Shown here: positions 32,692-41,068 of the stretch, in pieces
Position numbering within the stretch: the first letter of the stretch is position 1
Layout: each line of letters starts with the position of its first letter
Assembly: GCA_023417475.1 (NCBI GenBank)
Contig: JAEZFP010000054.1
Span: 62,001-126,000, forward strand
Direction of reading: 5' to 3'
Source of the DNA: Bacillota bacterium
Lineage (GTDB): Bacteria; Bacillota; UBA4882; UBA8346
DNA length: 64,000 bases
The notes under the pieces: generated by a model
Told to the model about the DNA's origin: nothing
What the model saw: the letters and a program-made list of their open reading frames with translations, nothing else
Databases searched by the model: none
Program-made: the position numbers and the translations under genes

Positions 32692-34212
32692 ATGTCCAGA
32701 TTTTTTAATGGCCTTGAGCCGGAACGGGTTTGGTATCATTTTGAGGAGATAACCAAGTTGCCGCATGGTTCACGGAATGAGGACGCGGTGCGGCAGTATA
32801 TCGGGGAGTTCGCCAAAACGCGGGGGCTGGACTGCTATTACCGCCCCGATGCTCCGGGCGACCGGCCGGGGGAGCGGAATATCGTTTTATATAAAAAAGC
32901 CGCGCCGGGGTTGGAAGACAAACCGACGCTGGTTTTACAGGCCCACATGGACATGGTCTGCGTGCCCGACGACCGGATCTACCCCTTGCAGTTGCTGTAT
33001 TGTGGCGCGGACGGAATGGCGGGCGACGGTTGGGTCAAAGCCGGCGATTACGGTGACGCCGGGACCACCTTGGGAGCGGACAACGGCATTGGCATTGCGG
33101 TGGCTTTGGCGATTCTGGAGGATAACCAAACCGCTTTGGGTCCCATCGAAGTCTTATTGACGGTGCAAGAGGAGGTCGGCTTGGAAGGGGCCCGGGACTT
33201 TGATCCGGGGCTGCTGAAGGGCAGGACCATGATTAATGTGGATGAGATTGAAGTCGATGCGATTATTTATGGTTGCGCCGGTGGGTTAACCACCGAATTC
33301 ATCGCTCCGGTCCAACGGGCTCCGGTCGCGGCGGCATCCAAATGTTTCGCGCTGAAGGTCGGCGGGTTAAAAGGCGGACATTCCGGCGTGGCGATTGCCG
33401 ACGGCGGCGCCAACGCGATTCAGTTGATCGCCCAAATGCTGCAACGGGGCAAAGCGGACGGTTTGCGCTTGAACCTGGCGACGTTCGCGGGGGGGCGGTT
33501 GGTTCAGAACAACGTCATCCCGGCCAATGCCAACGCCACGGTGATCGTTCGTTGCGACGAAGCGGCGGAATGGGAGCGTTTGGTCGCGGCGCTGAGCGCC
33601 GACTTTAAAAAGGCCTACCAAAAAGCCGATCCGGATCTCCGGATTGAATGGGACGAAACCGAACTGCCGGCGCAAATGATCGATGATCAGGGAACCGGTC
33701 GGATCTTGGCAATCCTGACGCAAGTACCGCACGGCGTACTGAAGATGGTGCCGAGTCAACCCGAGTTGATCGAAACTTCCAGCAATTTGGCTTCGATTGG
33801 GCTTCAAGACGGGCAGGCTCTCATCCATTGCATGCACCGGAGTTCGGCGGCGGACGGTTTGGATTGGATGAAACGGATTCACGAGTCCCTCGCCGAACAG
33901 GTGGGAGCGGTTATCAAATATATCGAATTTTATCCGAGTTGGAGTCCGGACCCCGGTTCCCCATTGTTGCAACGGACCAAAACGGTTTACGACCGTTATA
34001 ATCAGGGCCAGGCCCGCACCATCGTGATTCATGCGGGACTTGAGTGCGGTTGGTTGGTGGAGAAGTATCGCAATGACCAAACCCCAATGGAATGTGTCGC
34101 CATCGGACCCAACCTGGTTGATCTTCACAGCAGTCGCGAACGGGTGGAGATCCGGTCGGTCCAGCAATTTTACCGCTGCGTGGTGGATATCCTGAAAAGT
34201 TACGCGGTGTAG
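32692..34212 (+). CDS. pepD: Aminoacyl-histidine dipeptidase (PepD, M20 family)
   Basis: 506 residues, about 20 residues longer than E. coli PepD. Two-zinc peptidase: LVLQAHMDMVCVPD (metal His, catalytic Asp), TTLGADNGIGIAVALAI (bridging Asp), TVQEEVGLEGARDFD (general-base Glu-Glu) and a conserved ECGWLVEKY near the C-terminus. An inserted lid/dimer domain separates the halves. Cuts Xaa-His dipeptides such as carnosine. GAGGTGTCAG precedes ATG 32692. Monocistronic, ended by the hairpin at 34253. Confidence 0.92.
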   Translation: MSRFFNGLEPERVWYHFEEITKLPHGSRNEDAVRQYIGEFAKTRGLDCYYRPDAPGDRPGERNIVLYKKAAPGLEDKPTLVLQAHMDMVCVPDDRIYPLQLLYCGADGMAGDGWVKAGDYGDAGTTLGADNGIGIAVALAILEDNQTALGPIEVLLTVQEEVGLEGARDFDPGLLKGRTMINVDEIEVDAIIYGCAGGLTTEFIAPVQRAPVAAASKCFALKVGGLKGGHSGVAIADGGANAIQLIAQMLQRGKADGLRLNLATFAGGRLVQNNVIPANANATVIVRCDEAAEWERLVAALSADFKKAYQKADPDLRIEWDETELPAQMIDDQGTGRILAILTQVPHGVLKMVPSQPELIETSSNLASIGLQDGQALIHCMHRSSAADGLDWMKRIHESLAEQVGAVIKYIEFYPSWSPDPGSPLLQRTKTVYDRYNQGQARTIVIHAGLECGWLVEKYRNDQTPMECVAIGPNLVDLHSSRERVEIRSVQQFYRCVVDILKSYAV

Positions 34213-34252
34213 GTTCGCTGGGATGCCGTTTTGATACGAACTTTGGATGTTT

Positions 34253-34280
34253 AAAAATCCGGCTGCGGCTGGATTTTTAT
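34253..34280 (+). terminator. Intrinsic terminator after pepD
   Basis: AAAAATCC and GGATTTTT arms around a GC-rich loop, T-rich tail. Confidence 0.75.
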
Positions 34281-34386
34281 TTGGGATTAATGGGGCGCTC
34301 CGGAACAGGGCGGAATCGCTAATCCGGGCGGTAGGTCGAATTGTTATATGGTCTGTAACTGGATTGTTTCAATGTTGTATATTGTA

Positions 34387-34405
34387 TTCATGCATTTTTC
34401 ATGAA
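34387..34405. promoter_or_regulatory. Inverted repeat, possible ArgR-like operator
   Basis: TTCATG and CATGAA separated by CATTTTT, in an AT-rich stretch with TGTATTCATGCATTTTTC. It loosely resembles an arginine box and lies 155 bp before an amino-acid ABC transporter. Weak. Confidence 0.25.
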
Positions 34406-34438
34406 AAAATAAACAACATCCGGAAGGAAAAATAAAAC

Positions 34439-34466
34439 TTTCCACGTAACTTATATGTGATATAAT
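34439..34466 (+). promoter_or_regulatory. Putative promoter of the amino-acid transporter operon
   Basis: TATAAT at 34461-34466 with TTTCCA 16 bp upstream. The rest of the 347-bp gap is AT-rich without a convincing gene. Confidence 0.4.
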
Positions 34467-34560
34467 AATCAAATAAACAAATTTGAAACGAATTTCACAG
34501 ACGAAACCCCAGTCGTAGTTTACATAGATCTTACGGGTTCGGACGGAGGTAAAAAAAGCA

Positions 34561-35286
34561 TTGATTAGGTTAGAAGGGGTTCACAAACACTTTGGTCATC
34601 TTCATGTATTGAAAGATGTCAATCTCGATGTAGCTAGCGGTGAAAAGGTTGTTGTCATCGGGCCGAGCGGTTCCGGCAAAAGCACCTTGATTCGTTGCAT
34701 TAATCTTTTGGAACGTCCCAATCACGGCCGGGTGGTCGTTGACGGCGTTGAGGTGACCGCCCATAAAGCGGCGGTGCACACGGTCCGCCAATCCATTGGG
34801 ATGGTCTTTCAACAATTCAATCTTTATCCCCACAAGACAGTGATCGAGAATTTAACGCTGGCGCCGGTGCTGATTCAAAAAATCTCCAAAGAGCAAGCGG
34901 AAGAGTCCGGAATGGCGTATCTGGAACGGGTTGGTCTGAAAGCCAAAGCCCACGCCTATCCCTCGCAACTTTCCGGCGGTCAGCAACAACGGGTGGCCAT
35001 CGCCCGGGCGTTGAATATGCATCCGAAGATTATGTTATTTGACGAACCGACTTCGGCATTGGATCCGGAGATGATCCAAGAGGTGCTGGACGTCATGGTT
35101 GACTTGGCGCATGAGGGGATCACCATGATCGTGGTCACGCATGAAATGGGTTTTGCGAAAGAAGTGGCTGACCGGGTCATTTTCATGGACGAAGGGGTCA
35201 TTTTGGAGGAAGGAACTCCGGAGCATTTCTTTATGAATCCTCAGCATGATCGGGCGAAGCAGTTCTTAAGCCGGATCCTGCGCTAA
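34561..35286 (+). CDS. Polar amino-acid ABC transporter ATP-binding protein (GlnQ type)
   Basis: 241 residues. Walker A IGPSGSGKSTLIRCI, Q-loop GMVFQQFNLYPH, signature LSGGQQQRVAIARAL, Walker B MLFDEPTSALDPEM and H-loop VVTHEMGFA. This is the usual GlnQ/ArtP sequence. TTG start at 34561 with GGAGGTAAA upstream. First gene of an ATPase, binding protein, two-permease operon, an order seen in many Firmicutes. Substrate could be Gln, Glu, Arg or similar; not decided. Confidence 0.94.
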   Translation: MIRLEGVHKHFGHLHVLKDVNLDVASGEKVVVIGPSGSGKSTLIRCINLLERPNHGRVVVDGVEVTAHKAAVHTVRQSIGMVFQQFNLYPHKTVIENLTLAPVLIQKISKEQAEESGMAYLERVGLKAKAHAYPSQLSGGQQQRVAIARALNMHPKIMLFDEPTSALDPEMIQEVLDVMVDLAHEGITMIVVTHEMGFAKEVADRVIFMDEGVILEEGTPEHFFMNPQHDRAKQFLSRILR

Positions 35287-35335
35287 CCAAAGGGTTTCAT
35301 TGAATTTATATAAAACCAATCAAGGGGGTATTTAC

Positions 35336-36127
35336 ATGTTGAAAAAATGGATTATTGGATTGGGAACGCTTGTTTTGTTTGGCAGCCTGCTGCTGCCGGT
35401 TGGCGCTGCGACTCAGGATACTCCTGACATCAAGGCCATCAAAGACCGCGGCGTCTTTAAAGTAGGCGTCAAGGTAGACGTGCCGAATTTCGGTTACAGA
35501 GACCCGAAAACCGGCAAAGTGACCGGTTTCGAAGTCGATCTGGCCAACATCATCGCCAAGAAAATCCTGGGCAAAAAGGCCAAAGTTGAATTATCCGGCG
35601 TTACCGCGAAAACCCGCGGCCCGTTACTGGACAATGGCGAAATTGATATCGTTGCCGCCACCTTCACCATCACCGACGAGCGGAAAAAGAGCTATAACTT
35701 CTCCGACCCGTATTTTGTCGACGGCGTTGGTTTGTTGGTCAAGAAAGCCGCCAAGGTCAAATCGTTGAAAGATCTGAACGGCAAACGCATCGGCGTTGCC
35801 CAAAGCGCAACTTCCAAAGCGGCGATTCAAGTTGAAGCTGACAAGCTTGGTATTAAGATTGAATTTTTAGAATTTGCCACCTATCCCGAGATCAAAGCGG
35901 CCTTGGACTCCGGCCGGGTTGACTGCTTCTCGGTCGACGCTTCGATCCTCGGCGGCTACGTCGACAAAACCACCGTCATCTTAGCGGATCGGTTCAGTCC
36001 GCAAAACTATGGGATTGCTTCTCGAAAAGGCAATGACGGTTTGGCGACTTTGATCAATGACACCATCAGTGAACTGAAAAAATCCGGCCAACTTGACAAA
36101 CTGATTAAGAAATGGGGCCTTAAGTAA
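35336..36127 (+). CDS. Amino-acid ABC transporter substrate-binding protein
   Basis: 263 residues. Signal peptide MLKKWIIGLGTLVLFGSLLL ending in VGA-A with no lipobox Cys. The mature part is a family-3 solute-binding protein: IKAIKDRGVFKVGVKVDVPN, GFEVDLANIIAKKILG and VAATFTITDERKKSYNFSDP. ATG at 35336 is preceded by AAGGGGGT; an earlier in-frame start at 35300 is less likely. Fits the transporter encoded by its neighbours. Confidence 0.92.
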   Translation: MLKKWIIGLGTLVLFGSLLLPVGAATQDTPDIKAIKDRGVFKVGVKVDVPNFGYRDPKTGKVTGFEVDLANIIAKKILGKKAKVELSGVTAKTRGPLLDNGEIDIVAATFTITDERKKSYNFSDPYFVDGVGLLVKKAAKVKSLKDLNGKRIGVAQSATSKAAIQVEADKLGIKIEFLEFATYPEIKAALDSGRVDCFSVDASILGGYVDKTTVILADRFSPQNYGIASRKGNDGLATLINDTISELKKSGQLDKLIKKWGLK

Positions 36128-36129
36128 TA

Positions 36130-36801
36130 ATGGTTAGTCCTTTCGCCTGGTTTAAGTGGGAAGCCTTATTCAAAGACTGGTACTTTTTTATCGAAGGGTT
36201 AGGGGTAACAGCGCTAGTATCCGTACTAGCGCTGACCCTTGCTTTAATCTTGGGCATCCTCTTCGGGGTATTGGGGTCATCCCACTGGAAATGGGCCAGG
36301 ATTGTCTCCCGTTGTTATGTGGAGTTTATTCAAAACACTCCGTTGGTTATTCAAGTTTTCTTCCTCTATCACGCTTTGCCGCATATCGGCATTACTTTGC
36401 CGGTAATGGCGGTCGGCGTATTGGGAGTCGGCGGATATCACGGCGCATATATCGCCGAGGTGATCCGGGCCGGTATCCAGGCGGTCCCCAAAGGACAGCG
36501 GGAGGCGGCGTATTCCCAAGGGTTCACTTATTGGAAGGCAATGCGTCATATCGTGTTGCCCCAAGCGAAGAAAGTTGTTTTTCCGCCTTTGACCAATCAA
36601 GCCGTTTATTTGATCAAAAATACTTCGGTGATGGCGATGGTCGCCGGCGGCGAGTTAATGTATCACGCCGACTCCTGGTCGAGCAATAACCTCTATTATG
36701 GCCCGACTTACGTGGTGACCGGTCTGCTTTATCTGGCGCTTTGCTTACCGCTGGCCCGATTGGCCCGGCAGTTGGAACGTAAGGCGGAGGTGGCGGCATG
36801 A
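36130..36801 (+). CDS. Amino-acid ABC permease 1 (HisM/GlnP family)
   Basis: 223 residues, about five membrane helices. The EAA-type loop PKGQREAAYSQGFTYWKAMR followed by IVLPQA contacts the ATPase. ATG at 36130 lies 2 bp after the binding-protein stop and overlaps the next permease by 4 bp, so all are one transcript. Confidence 0.92.
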   Translation: MVSPFAWFKWEALFKDWYFFIEGLGVTALVSVLALTLALILGILFGVLGSSHWKWARIVSRCYVEFIQNTPLVIQVFFLYHALPHIGITLPVMAVGVLGVGGYHGAYIAEVIRAGIQAVPKGQREAAYSQGFTYWKAMRHIVLPQAKKVVFPPLTNQAVYLIKNTSVMAMVAGGELMYHADSWSSNNLYYGPTYVVTGLLYLALCLPLARLARQLERKAEVAA

Positions 36802-37466
36802 AAGAATTTGCAACGCTGGCCCAAGAACTGTGGAAGCTGGAAAACTTTACTTTTTTGGCGCAAGGTTTATGGGTTACCCTAATTATTGCTTTTTGTTCCA
36901 TCCTTTTCAGTTTTTTTATCGGAATCGTCCTGGGAGTGGGCCGCTATTCCAAACATAAGGTTTTTGGACCCGTCGCCGGGGTTTATGTTGAAACCGTCCG
37001 GAATATTCCTAATCTTTTGTTTATTTACGCGATCCGTTTTTTAACCCCGTTGCCTCCGATTGAAGCCGGAATTACCGCAATGACCGTCGTTACCTCGGCG
37101 GCCATTGCCGAAATCATTCGCGGCGGTTTGAACTCGATCGGCAAAGGTCAATGGGAAGCCGCGCGCTCGCAAGGGTTCAGTTATCCCAAGACCTTGATAT
37201 ATATCATTTTGCCGCAAGCGATGCGCAACATGATTCCGCCGTTGGTCTCCCAGTTTATCACCGTTGTCAAAGACACTTCCTTCGTTTGGGCGGTGGGAAT
37301 CGAAGAGTTGACCGGTAAAGGAATGATCCTGATGGGACGTTACGGAACCAGTACCCAGGTGTTCCTGCTCTTTACGATGATTGCCCTTACCTATTTCGTG
37401 TTAAATTACACGTTATCGGTGATCGCCCGCAGACAACAACGCCGGATGATCCATCAAGGACATTAA
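36798..37466 (+). CDS. Amino-acid ABC permease 2 (HisM/GlnP family)
   Basis: 222 residues with the loop IGKGQWEAARSQGFSYPKTL and IILPQAMRNMIPP. It forms a heterodimer with the preceding permease. Coupled start (ATGA). Last gene of the operon, followed by a strong terminator at 37488. Confidence 0.92.
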   Translation: MKEFATLAQELWKLENFTFLAQGLWVTLIIAFCSILFSFFIGIVLGVGRYSKHKVFGPVAGVYVETVRNIPNLLFIYAIRFLTPLPPIEAGITAMTVVTSAAIAEIIRGGLNSIGKGQWEAARSQGFSYPKTLIYIILPQAMRNMIPPLVSQFITVVKDTSFVWAVGIEELTGKGMILMGRYGTSTQVFLLFTMIALTYFVLNYTLSVIARRQQRRMIHQGH

Positions 37467-37487
37467 CAGGAACGAGAACGAAAATGA

Positions 37488-37513
37488 AACGCGTCCTTCG
37501 GGACGCGTTTTTA
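37488..37513 (+). terminator. Intrinsic terminator of the amino-acid transporter operon
   Basis: AACGCGTCC, TTCG tetraloop, GGACGCGTT, then T-run. Confidence 0.9.
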
Positions 37514-37648
37514 CATTGCGGTCAATCCCTAGAGAAACATTTCCGAAAAAGTTATCGGTCAAAGCTGTAGGAACTCGAACGGCCGATGTGGAATAGTAAT
37601 TACATACACATAATTTTACCTGCTTTCAAAGACTACGGGGGTTAGCGA

Positions 37649-38260
37649 ATGGTGAAAATACATACAAAAAATGATGACCGCTTGGCCTCGCCGCATGGAA
37701 TTGCCGGCTATATCGATGTTGAAACGACCGGCTTAAATCCGGCCGAAGATGAGATTATCGAATTCGCCCTTTATTTGTTCGCGTTTCACCGGGAGACGGG
37801 CGAGATCCAATGTATTGTCGACGAGTATGTGGGGTTGCGGGAGCCGAAACGCCCAATTACCCGGAGCGCTTTTTTGGTGCACGGCATTCGCGCCAAAGAC
37901 GTTGCCGGACAGGCGCTGGATGCGCCGCGAATTCGCCAAATGCTGCAACAAGCGGAGTTTTTAGTGGCGCACAACGCCAGTTTTGATCGGGGATTTGTGA
38001 CGCAGTTGTTTCCGGAAAGCCTTGCCAAACCTTGGCTTTGCTCAATGCGTGGCATCAATTGGCGTGCCAAAGGAATCCCGCGGGTGTCGTTGCAATTTTT
38101 ATTGCAAGCGCATCATATCGCGGTGGAAAAAGCCCACCGGGCCGGCGACGATGTCCGCGGCGCCATAAAATTATTGACCAAAACCTATCAAGGCAAGACT
38201 TATTTCGCCGAGCTGCTGGAGCGGGTTCCCAACAATTTGGAGCAACCGGCAAGCGGGTAA
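37649..38260 (+). CDS. DnaQ-like 3'-5' exonuclease (DEDDh)
   Basis: 203 residues. DEDDh motifs: GYIDVETTGLNPAEDEIIEF (ExoI, Asp-Glu), LVAHNASFDRGFV (ExoII, Asp) and HRAGDDVRGAIKLL (ExoIII, His and Asp). Stand-alone proofreading-like or repair exonuclease, without a polymerase or helicase domain. ATG at 37649; upstream GGGGGTTAG is an acceptable site. Monocistronic with its own terminator at 38299. Role (proofreading, repair, RNA turnover) not decided. Confidence 0.88.
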   Translation: MVKIHTKNDDRLASPHGIAGYIDVETTGLNPAEDEIIEFALYLFAFHRETGEIQCIVDEYVGLREPKRPITRSAFLVHGIRAKDVAGQALDAPRIRQMLQQAEFLVAHNASFDRGFVTQLFPESLAKPWLCSMRGINWRAKGIPRVSLQFLLQAHHIAVEKAHRAGDDVRGAIKLLTKTYQGKTYFAELLERVPNNLEQPASG

Positions 38261-38298
38261 AGGCTTTCAAAACACCCTATTGAGCCGCGATCTTTTTC

Positions 38299-38330
38299 AA
38301 GAGTTCCCTGCCGGGAACTCTTTTGTTTTT
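38299..38330 (+). terminator. Intrinsic terminator after the exonuclease gene
   Basis: AAGAGTTCCC and GGGAACTCTT arms with TTTTGTTTTT after. Confidence 0.85.
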
Positions 38331-38350
38331 GGGGGTAAGGCGGAGTCCCG

Positions 38351-38560
38351 GTAAGCCGGTTTGTGAATCAGTAAGCTTGCCGGGGGTAGCGAAAGGATGA
38401 AAACGAGGCGTGACTCACCCCCCTGAGGCGATACGGTACCAGGTTCCGGAGTTCCAACGAAACATCTACGGCTATTTTCTGGATAGTTCGATGCACGACC
38501 CAGCCGGGCTGGAGACCGGTTTTCAACTTAGCCCTGACCTTCAGGTCCGGGTGGACTTTC
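38351..38560. repeat. Composite dispersed intergenic repeat (copy 3, most complete)
   Basis: Starts with one relict unit of the array-1 type (GTAAGCCGGTTTGTGAATCA), then CCGGGGGTAGCGAAAGG shared with 22186, then GACTCACCCCCCTGAGGCG shared with 54313-54330, then the CCCAGCC hairpin arm and CTTAGCCCTGACCTTCAGG module shared with 1371-1440 and 22230. The 418-bp gap holds no convincing gene. Confidence 0.6.
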
Positions 38561-38679
38561 AGCAATCGGGACGGAACGGACGTTGCGCAGGAATTGGTTG
38601 GAATTTGTGGAACTATATATGTCATGATCGTGTTTGAAACCGTCAAAGGAGCCCGAAATTTAGCGCAGGAGGTTGCAAA

Positions 38680-39540
38680 TTGGACGACATCCAAAAATTG
38701 AATTTACTTAAAACCGAACAATTGCAGGAGATTGAAGCGTTGGAAAAGGCCTGCGTTCAAGTTGAGCCGTTACAGCCCAAATTGAACTGGGATATGCTGG
38801 CCCAGCCGCAAGCGTCGCAAAGCCTGTATTTATTGGCGTATCGTGAGGGGGTACTAGTCGGGTTTCTGGGGTTATACGCCATCGACCCAACCGGTGGCGA
38901 GATTGAATTGACCGGTATGGTTCATCCCGACTACCGGCGGCGGGGCATTTTCGGGAAACTTTATGCGGTGGCATTGGCGGAGATTAAAGCCCGGAAGATC
39001 CCCCGCGTTTTACTCATCGCGGAACAGGCGGCGGCGGCGGGAACCCATTTTGCACAAGCGGTTGGGGGTCAATATACGGTCTCGGAATACCGGATGTGTT
39101 TTTCCGGCGCCCTGGCCCCCGCTTTTCCCCGACACGGCTTGCGGTTGCGCAAGGCGAACCGGCAAGATTTTGACGTATTGCAACAACTGGATGCGGTATC
39201 TTTTGGCTCGGCCATGGCCGAGCTGCCGCCGGAGACGGCCGAGCGGTATTACGGTTCCACCTATGTCGGAGAACTTGACGGTAAAATCATCGGGAAGATC
39301 GGAATTGACCGGGAGCGGGCGGCGGGTTATATTTTTGGATTTGGGATTCGCCCCGAATGCCGGGGCCAAGGCTTCGGCCGTGAACTGCTGGGTCTGATGA
39401 TGTTGCGCTGCATGGAAGAACAGATTCGACCGGTGTTGCTCGAAGTGGCGGTCACAAATGAAAAAGCCTTAACGCTCTACCGATCGTGTGGGTTTGAGGT
39501 TATGACGGTTTATCAATATTATCAAATCAATCTGGACTAA
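38680..39540 (+). CDS. Tandem-GNAT N-acetyltransferase
   Basis: 286 residues with two GNAT domains. Domain 1 (about 1-140) has GMVHPDYRRRGIFGKLYAVAL; domain 2 (about 150-286) has FGIRPECRGQGFGRELLGLM. Both R/QxxGxG/A acetyl-CoA loops are present, so both might bind cofactor. LEVAVTNEKALTLYRSCGFEV near the end is the usual closing block. TTG start at 38680 after CAGGAGGTTG. Resembles mycothiol-synthase-like double GNATs, but the substrate is unknown. Confidence 0.85.
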   Translation: MDDIQKLNLLKTEQLQEIEALEKACVQVEPLQPKLNWDMLAQPQASQSLYLLAYREGVLVGFLGLYAIDPTGGEIELTGMVHPDYRRRGIFGKLYAVALAEIKARKIPRVLLIAEQAAAAGTHFAQAVGGQYTVSEYRMCFSGALAPAFPRHGLRLRKANRQDFDVLQQLDAVSFGSAMAELPPETAERYYGSTYVGELDGKIIGKIGIDRERAAGYIFGFGIRPECRGQGFGRELLGLMMLRCMEEQIRPVLLEVAVTNEKALTLYRSCGFEVMTVYQYYQINLD

Positions 39541-39657
39541 ACGAGCGGTTACTGGGAAATGTTTAACGCCCGGGGCGGCCTTTGGTTTTAAATTGGCGTG
39601 GCTTATGATAAGATGATAGCAATAAATAACTGCCAAAACGGCGCGAGGGTAGACTGG

Positions 39658-40458
39658 GTGAAACCTTTTCTAAAATGGGCTGGCGGAAAATATCGACTGG
39701 TTTGGCGCATCCGGGAGCAACTCCCCGCGGGGAAACGTTTGCTGGAACCGTTCGCGGGCAGTTGCTCGTTGGCTTTAAATACCGATTATGCCGATTATTG
39801 GTTGAATGATATCAACCGGGATTTGGTCGCGTTATATCAAGCGGTGCAGCAAGAAGGCCCCGCTTTCGTGGCCTTATGCAAGACTTTTTTTACCCCGGAT
39901 CACAATACCAAAGAGCGTTATTATGAGCTGCGGCAGCAGTTCAACCACGAGCAGGACCCGGATCTCCGGGCGGCGTTGTTTGTTTATTTGAACCGTCACG
40001 GTTATAACGGATTATGCCGTTATAATTCGAAGGGTGTTTTTAACGTGCCGTTTGGACGGTATCGCAAACCCCGGTTTCCCGAGCGGGAGTTGCTCTATTT
40101 TCATCAGAAATTTAAAAACGCCCGCTTTACGGCGGTCGATTTTGAAACGGTGATGTTGGGAGCGGAAAAAGGTGATGTCATTTATTGCGACCCGCCGTAT
40201 CTGCCGCTGAATAAGACGGCCAACTTTACCACCTACAGCACCGGGGGGTTCAATACCCAAAAACAGTTGCGATTGGCGCAGATCGCCTTAGAACTGGCGG
40301 AACAGGGAATCAAAACCGTCATCTCCAATCATCAACACCAACTGATCCCCGATGTGTATCAGGGAGCGCGGATCGAGACATTTACGGTGCAACGGTTGAT
40401 CAGTTGCGACGGCGAGAACCGCAACCGGGTCGGGGAAGTCTTGGCGGTATTCGGGTGA
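39658..40458 (+). CDS. dam: Dam-type DNA adenine-N6 methyltransferase (orphan)
   Basis: 266 residues. SAM motif KPFLKWAGGKYRLV at the N-terminus, LLEPFAGSCSLALN (motif I), and catalytic IYCDPPYLPLNKTANFTTY (motif IV, DPPY). Layout matches the M.DpnII/Dam alpha group, which methylates GATC; the specificity here is inferred. GTG at 39658 is chosen because the family starts MKPFLKWAGG; upstream in-frame starts at 39598 or 39613 would add up to 20 residues. No restriction enzyme is next to it, so it is probably a solitary methylase. Confidence 0.87.
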   Translation: MKPFLKWAGGKYRLVWRIREQLPAGKRLLEPFAGSCSLALNTDYADYWLNDINRDLVALYQAVQQEGPAFVALCKTFFTPDHNTKERYYELRQQFNHEQDPDLRAALFVYLNRHGYNGLCRYNSKGVFNVPFGRYRKPRFPERELLYFHQKFKNARFTAVDFETVMLGAEKGDVIYCDPPYLPLNKTANFTTYSTGGFNTQKQLRLAQIALELAEQGIKTVISNHQHQLIPDVYQGARIETFTVQRLISCDGENRNRVGEVLAVFG

Positions 40459-40474
40459 AGGGGGTATATGAACG

Positions 40475-40927
40475 ATGAGACATACGTTTCTGTTGGAAAC
40501 GGGCGATTGGGAGGCGGACGGTAATTACCTGAGCGCGGATCAGTCAATGATTCCGGTGGCGGGAAAGGTAAAAATTCGTCACCATTCGAGGTATTGGACC
40601 AATGAGGGCTCCATGAAATTGTTGTTGGAACCGACGGTTGAGTTTTTTAATCACTACCAAATTCAACCGTTTTCTTTTGATTCCGATCTTACTACTTGGG
40701 TTTCGGAAAACCCGGATCTTGGAAAGATGCATGGGGTTTTTGTGATCGTTGGCGATTGTATAATGTCAAAATATGCAACTGTCGACGGAGTCTACTCCGG
40801 TGGCGAGGTATTACGGCAGATTGACGCCAATACCTATGAAAATCGGGGATTTGCGTTACGGGGGAACGAGAAGCTTTCCTCATGGGTAGTGAGACTTACC
40901 CGAGTCGTAAATGAGAAAATGGAATGA
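40475..40927 (+). CDS. Unrecognised 150-residue protein following the methylase
   Basis: Not recognised. 150 residues, soluble, no Cys pair, no membrane segment. Alternating hydrophobic strands (RHTFLLETGDWEADGNYL, KVKIRHHSRYWTNEG, HGVFVIVGDCIMSKYATV) suggest a beta-barrel or lipocalin-like fold, but this is a guess. ATG at 40475 is 17 bp after the methylase stop, with GGGGGT upstream, so it is probably cotranscribed. It might be related to the methylase only by position. Confidence 0.6.
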   Translation: MRHTFLLETGDWEADGNYLSADQSMIPVAGKVKIRHHSRYWTNEGSMKLLLEPTVEFFNHYQIQPFSFDSDLTTWVSENPDLGKMHGVFVIVGDCIMSKYATVDGVYSGGEVLRQIDANTYENRGFALRGNEKLSSWVVRLTRVVNEKME

Positions 40928-41068
40928 TTTTTCAGTTGCGCCAAAACTTCACTGAAGTCGGGAATGTGATGGGAATTAAACGACATTGAAGTTGTTTTAT
41001 AGAAATTTTTCATAGTTAAAAGGAACTATGCTGAAACTGTGGAATAGTTTAAGTTGGAGGGGTAAACA

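Noticed and set aside
34247..34435. 62-residue open frame before the amino-acid transporter
   Set aside because: Contains the pepD terminator and shows no ribosome site.
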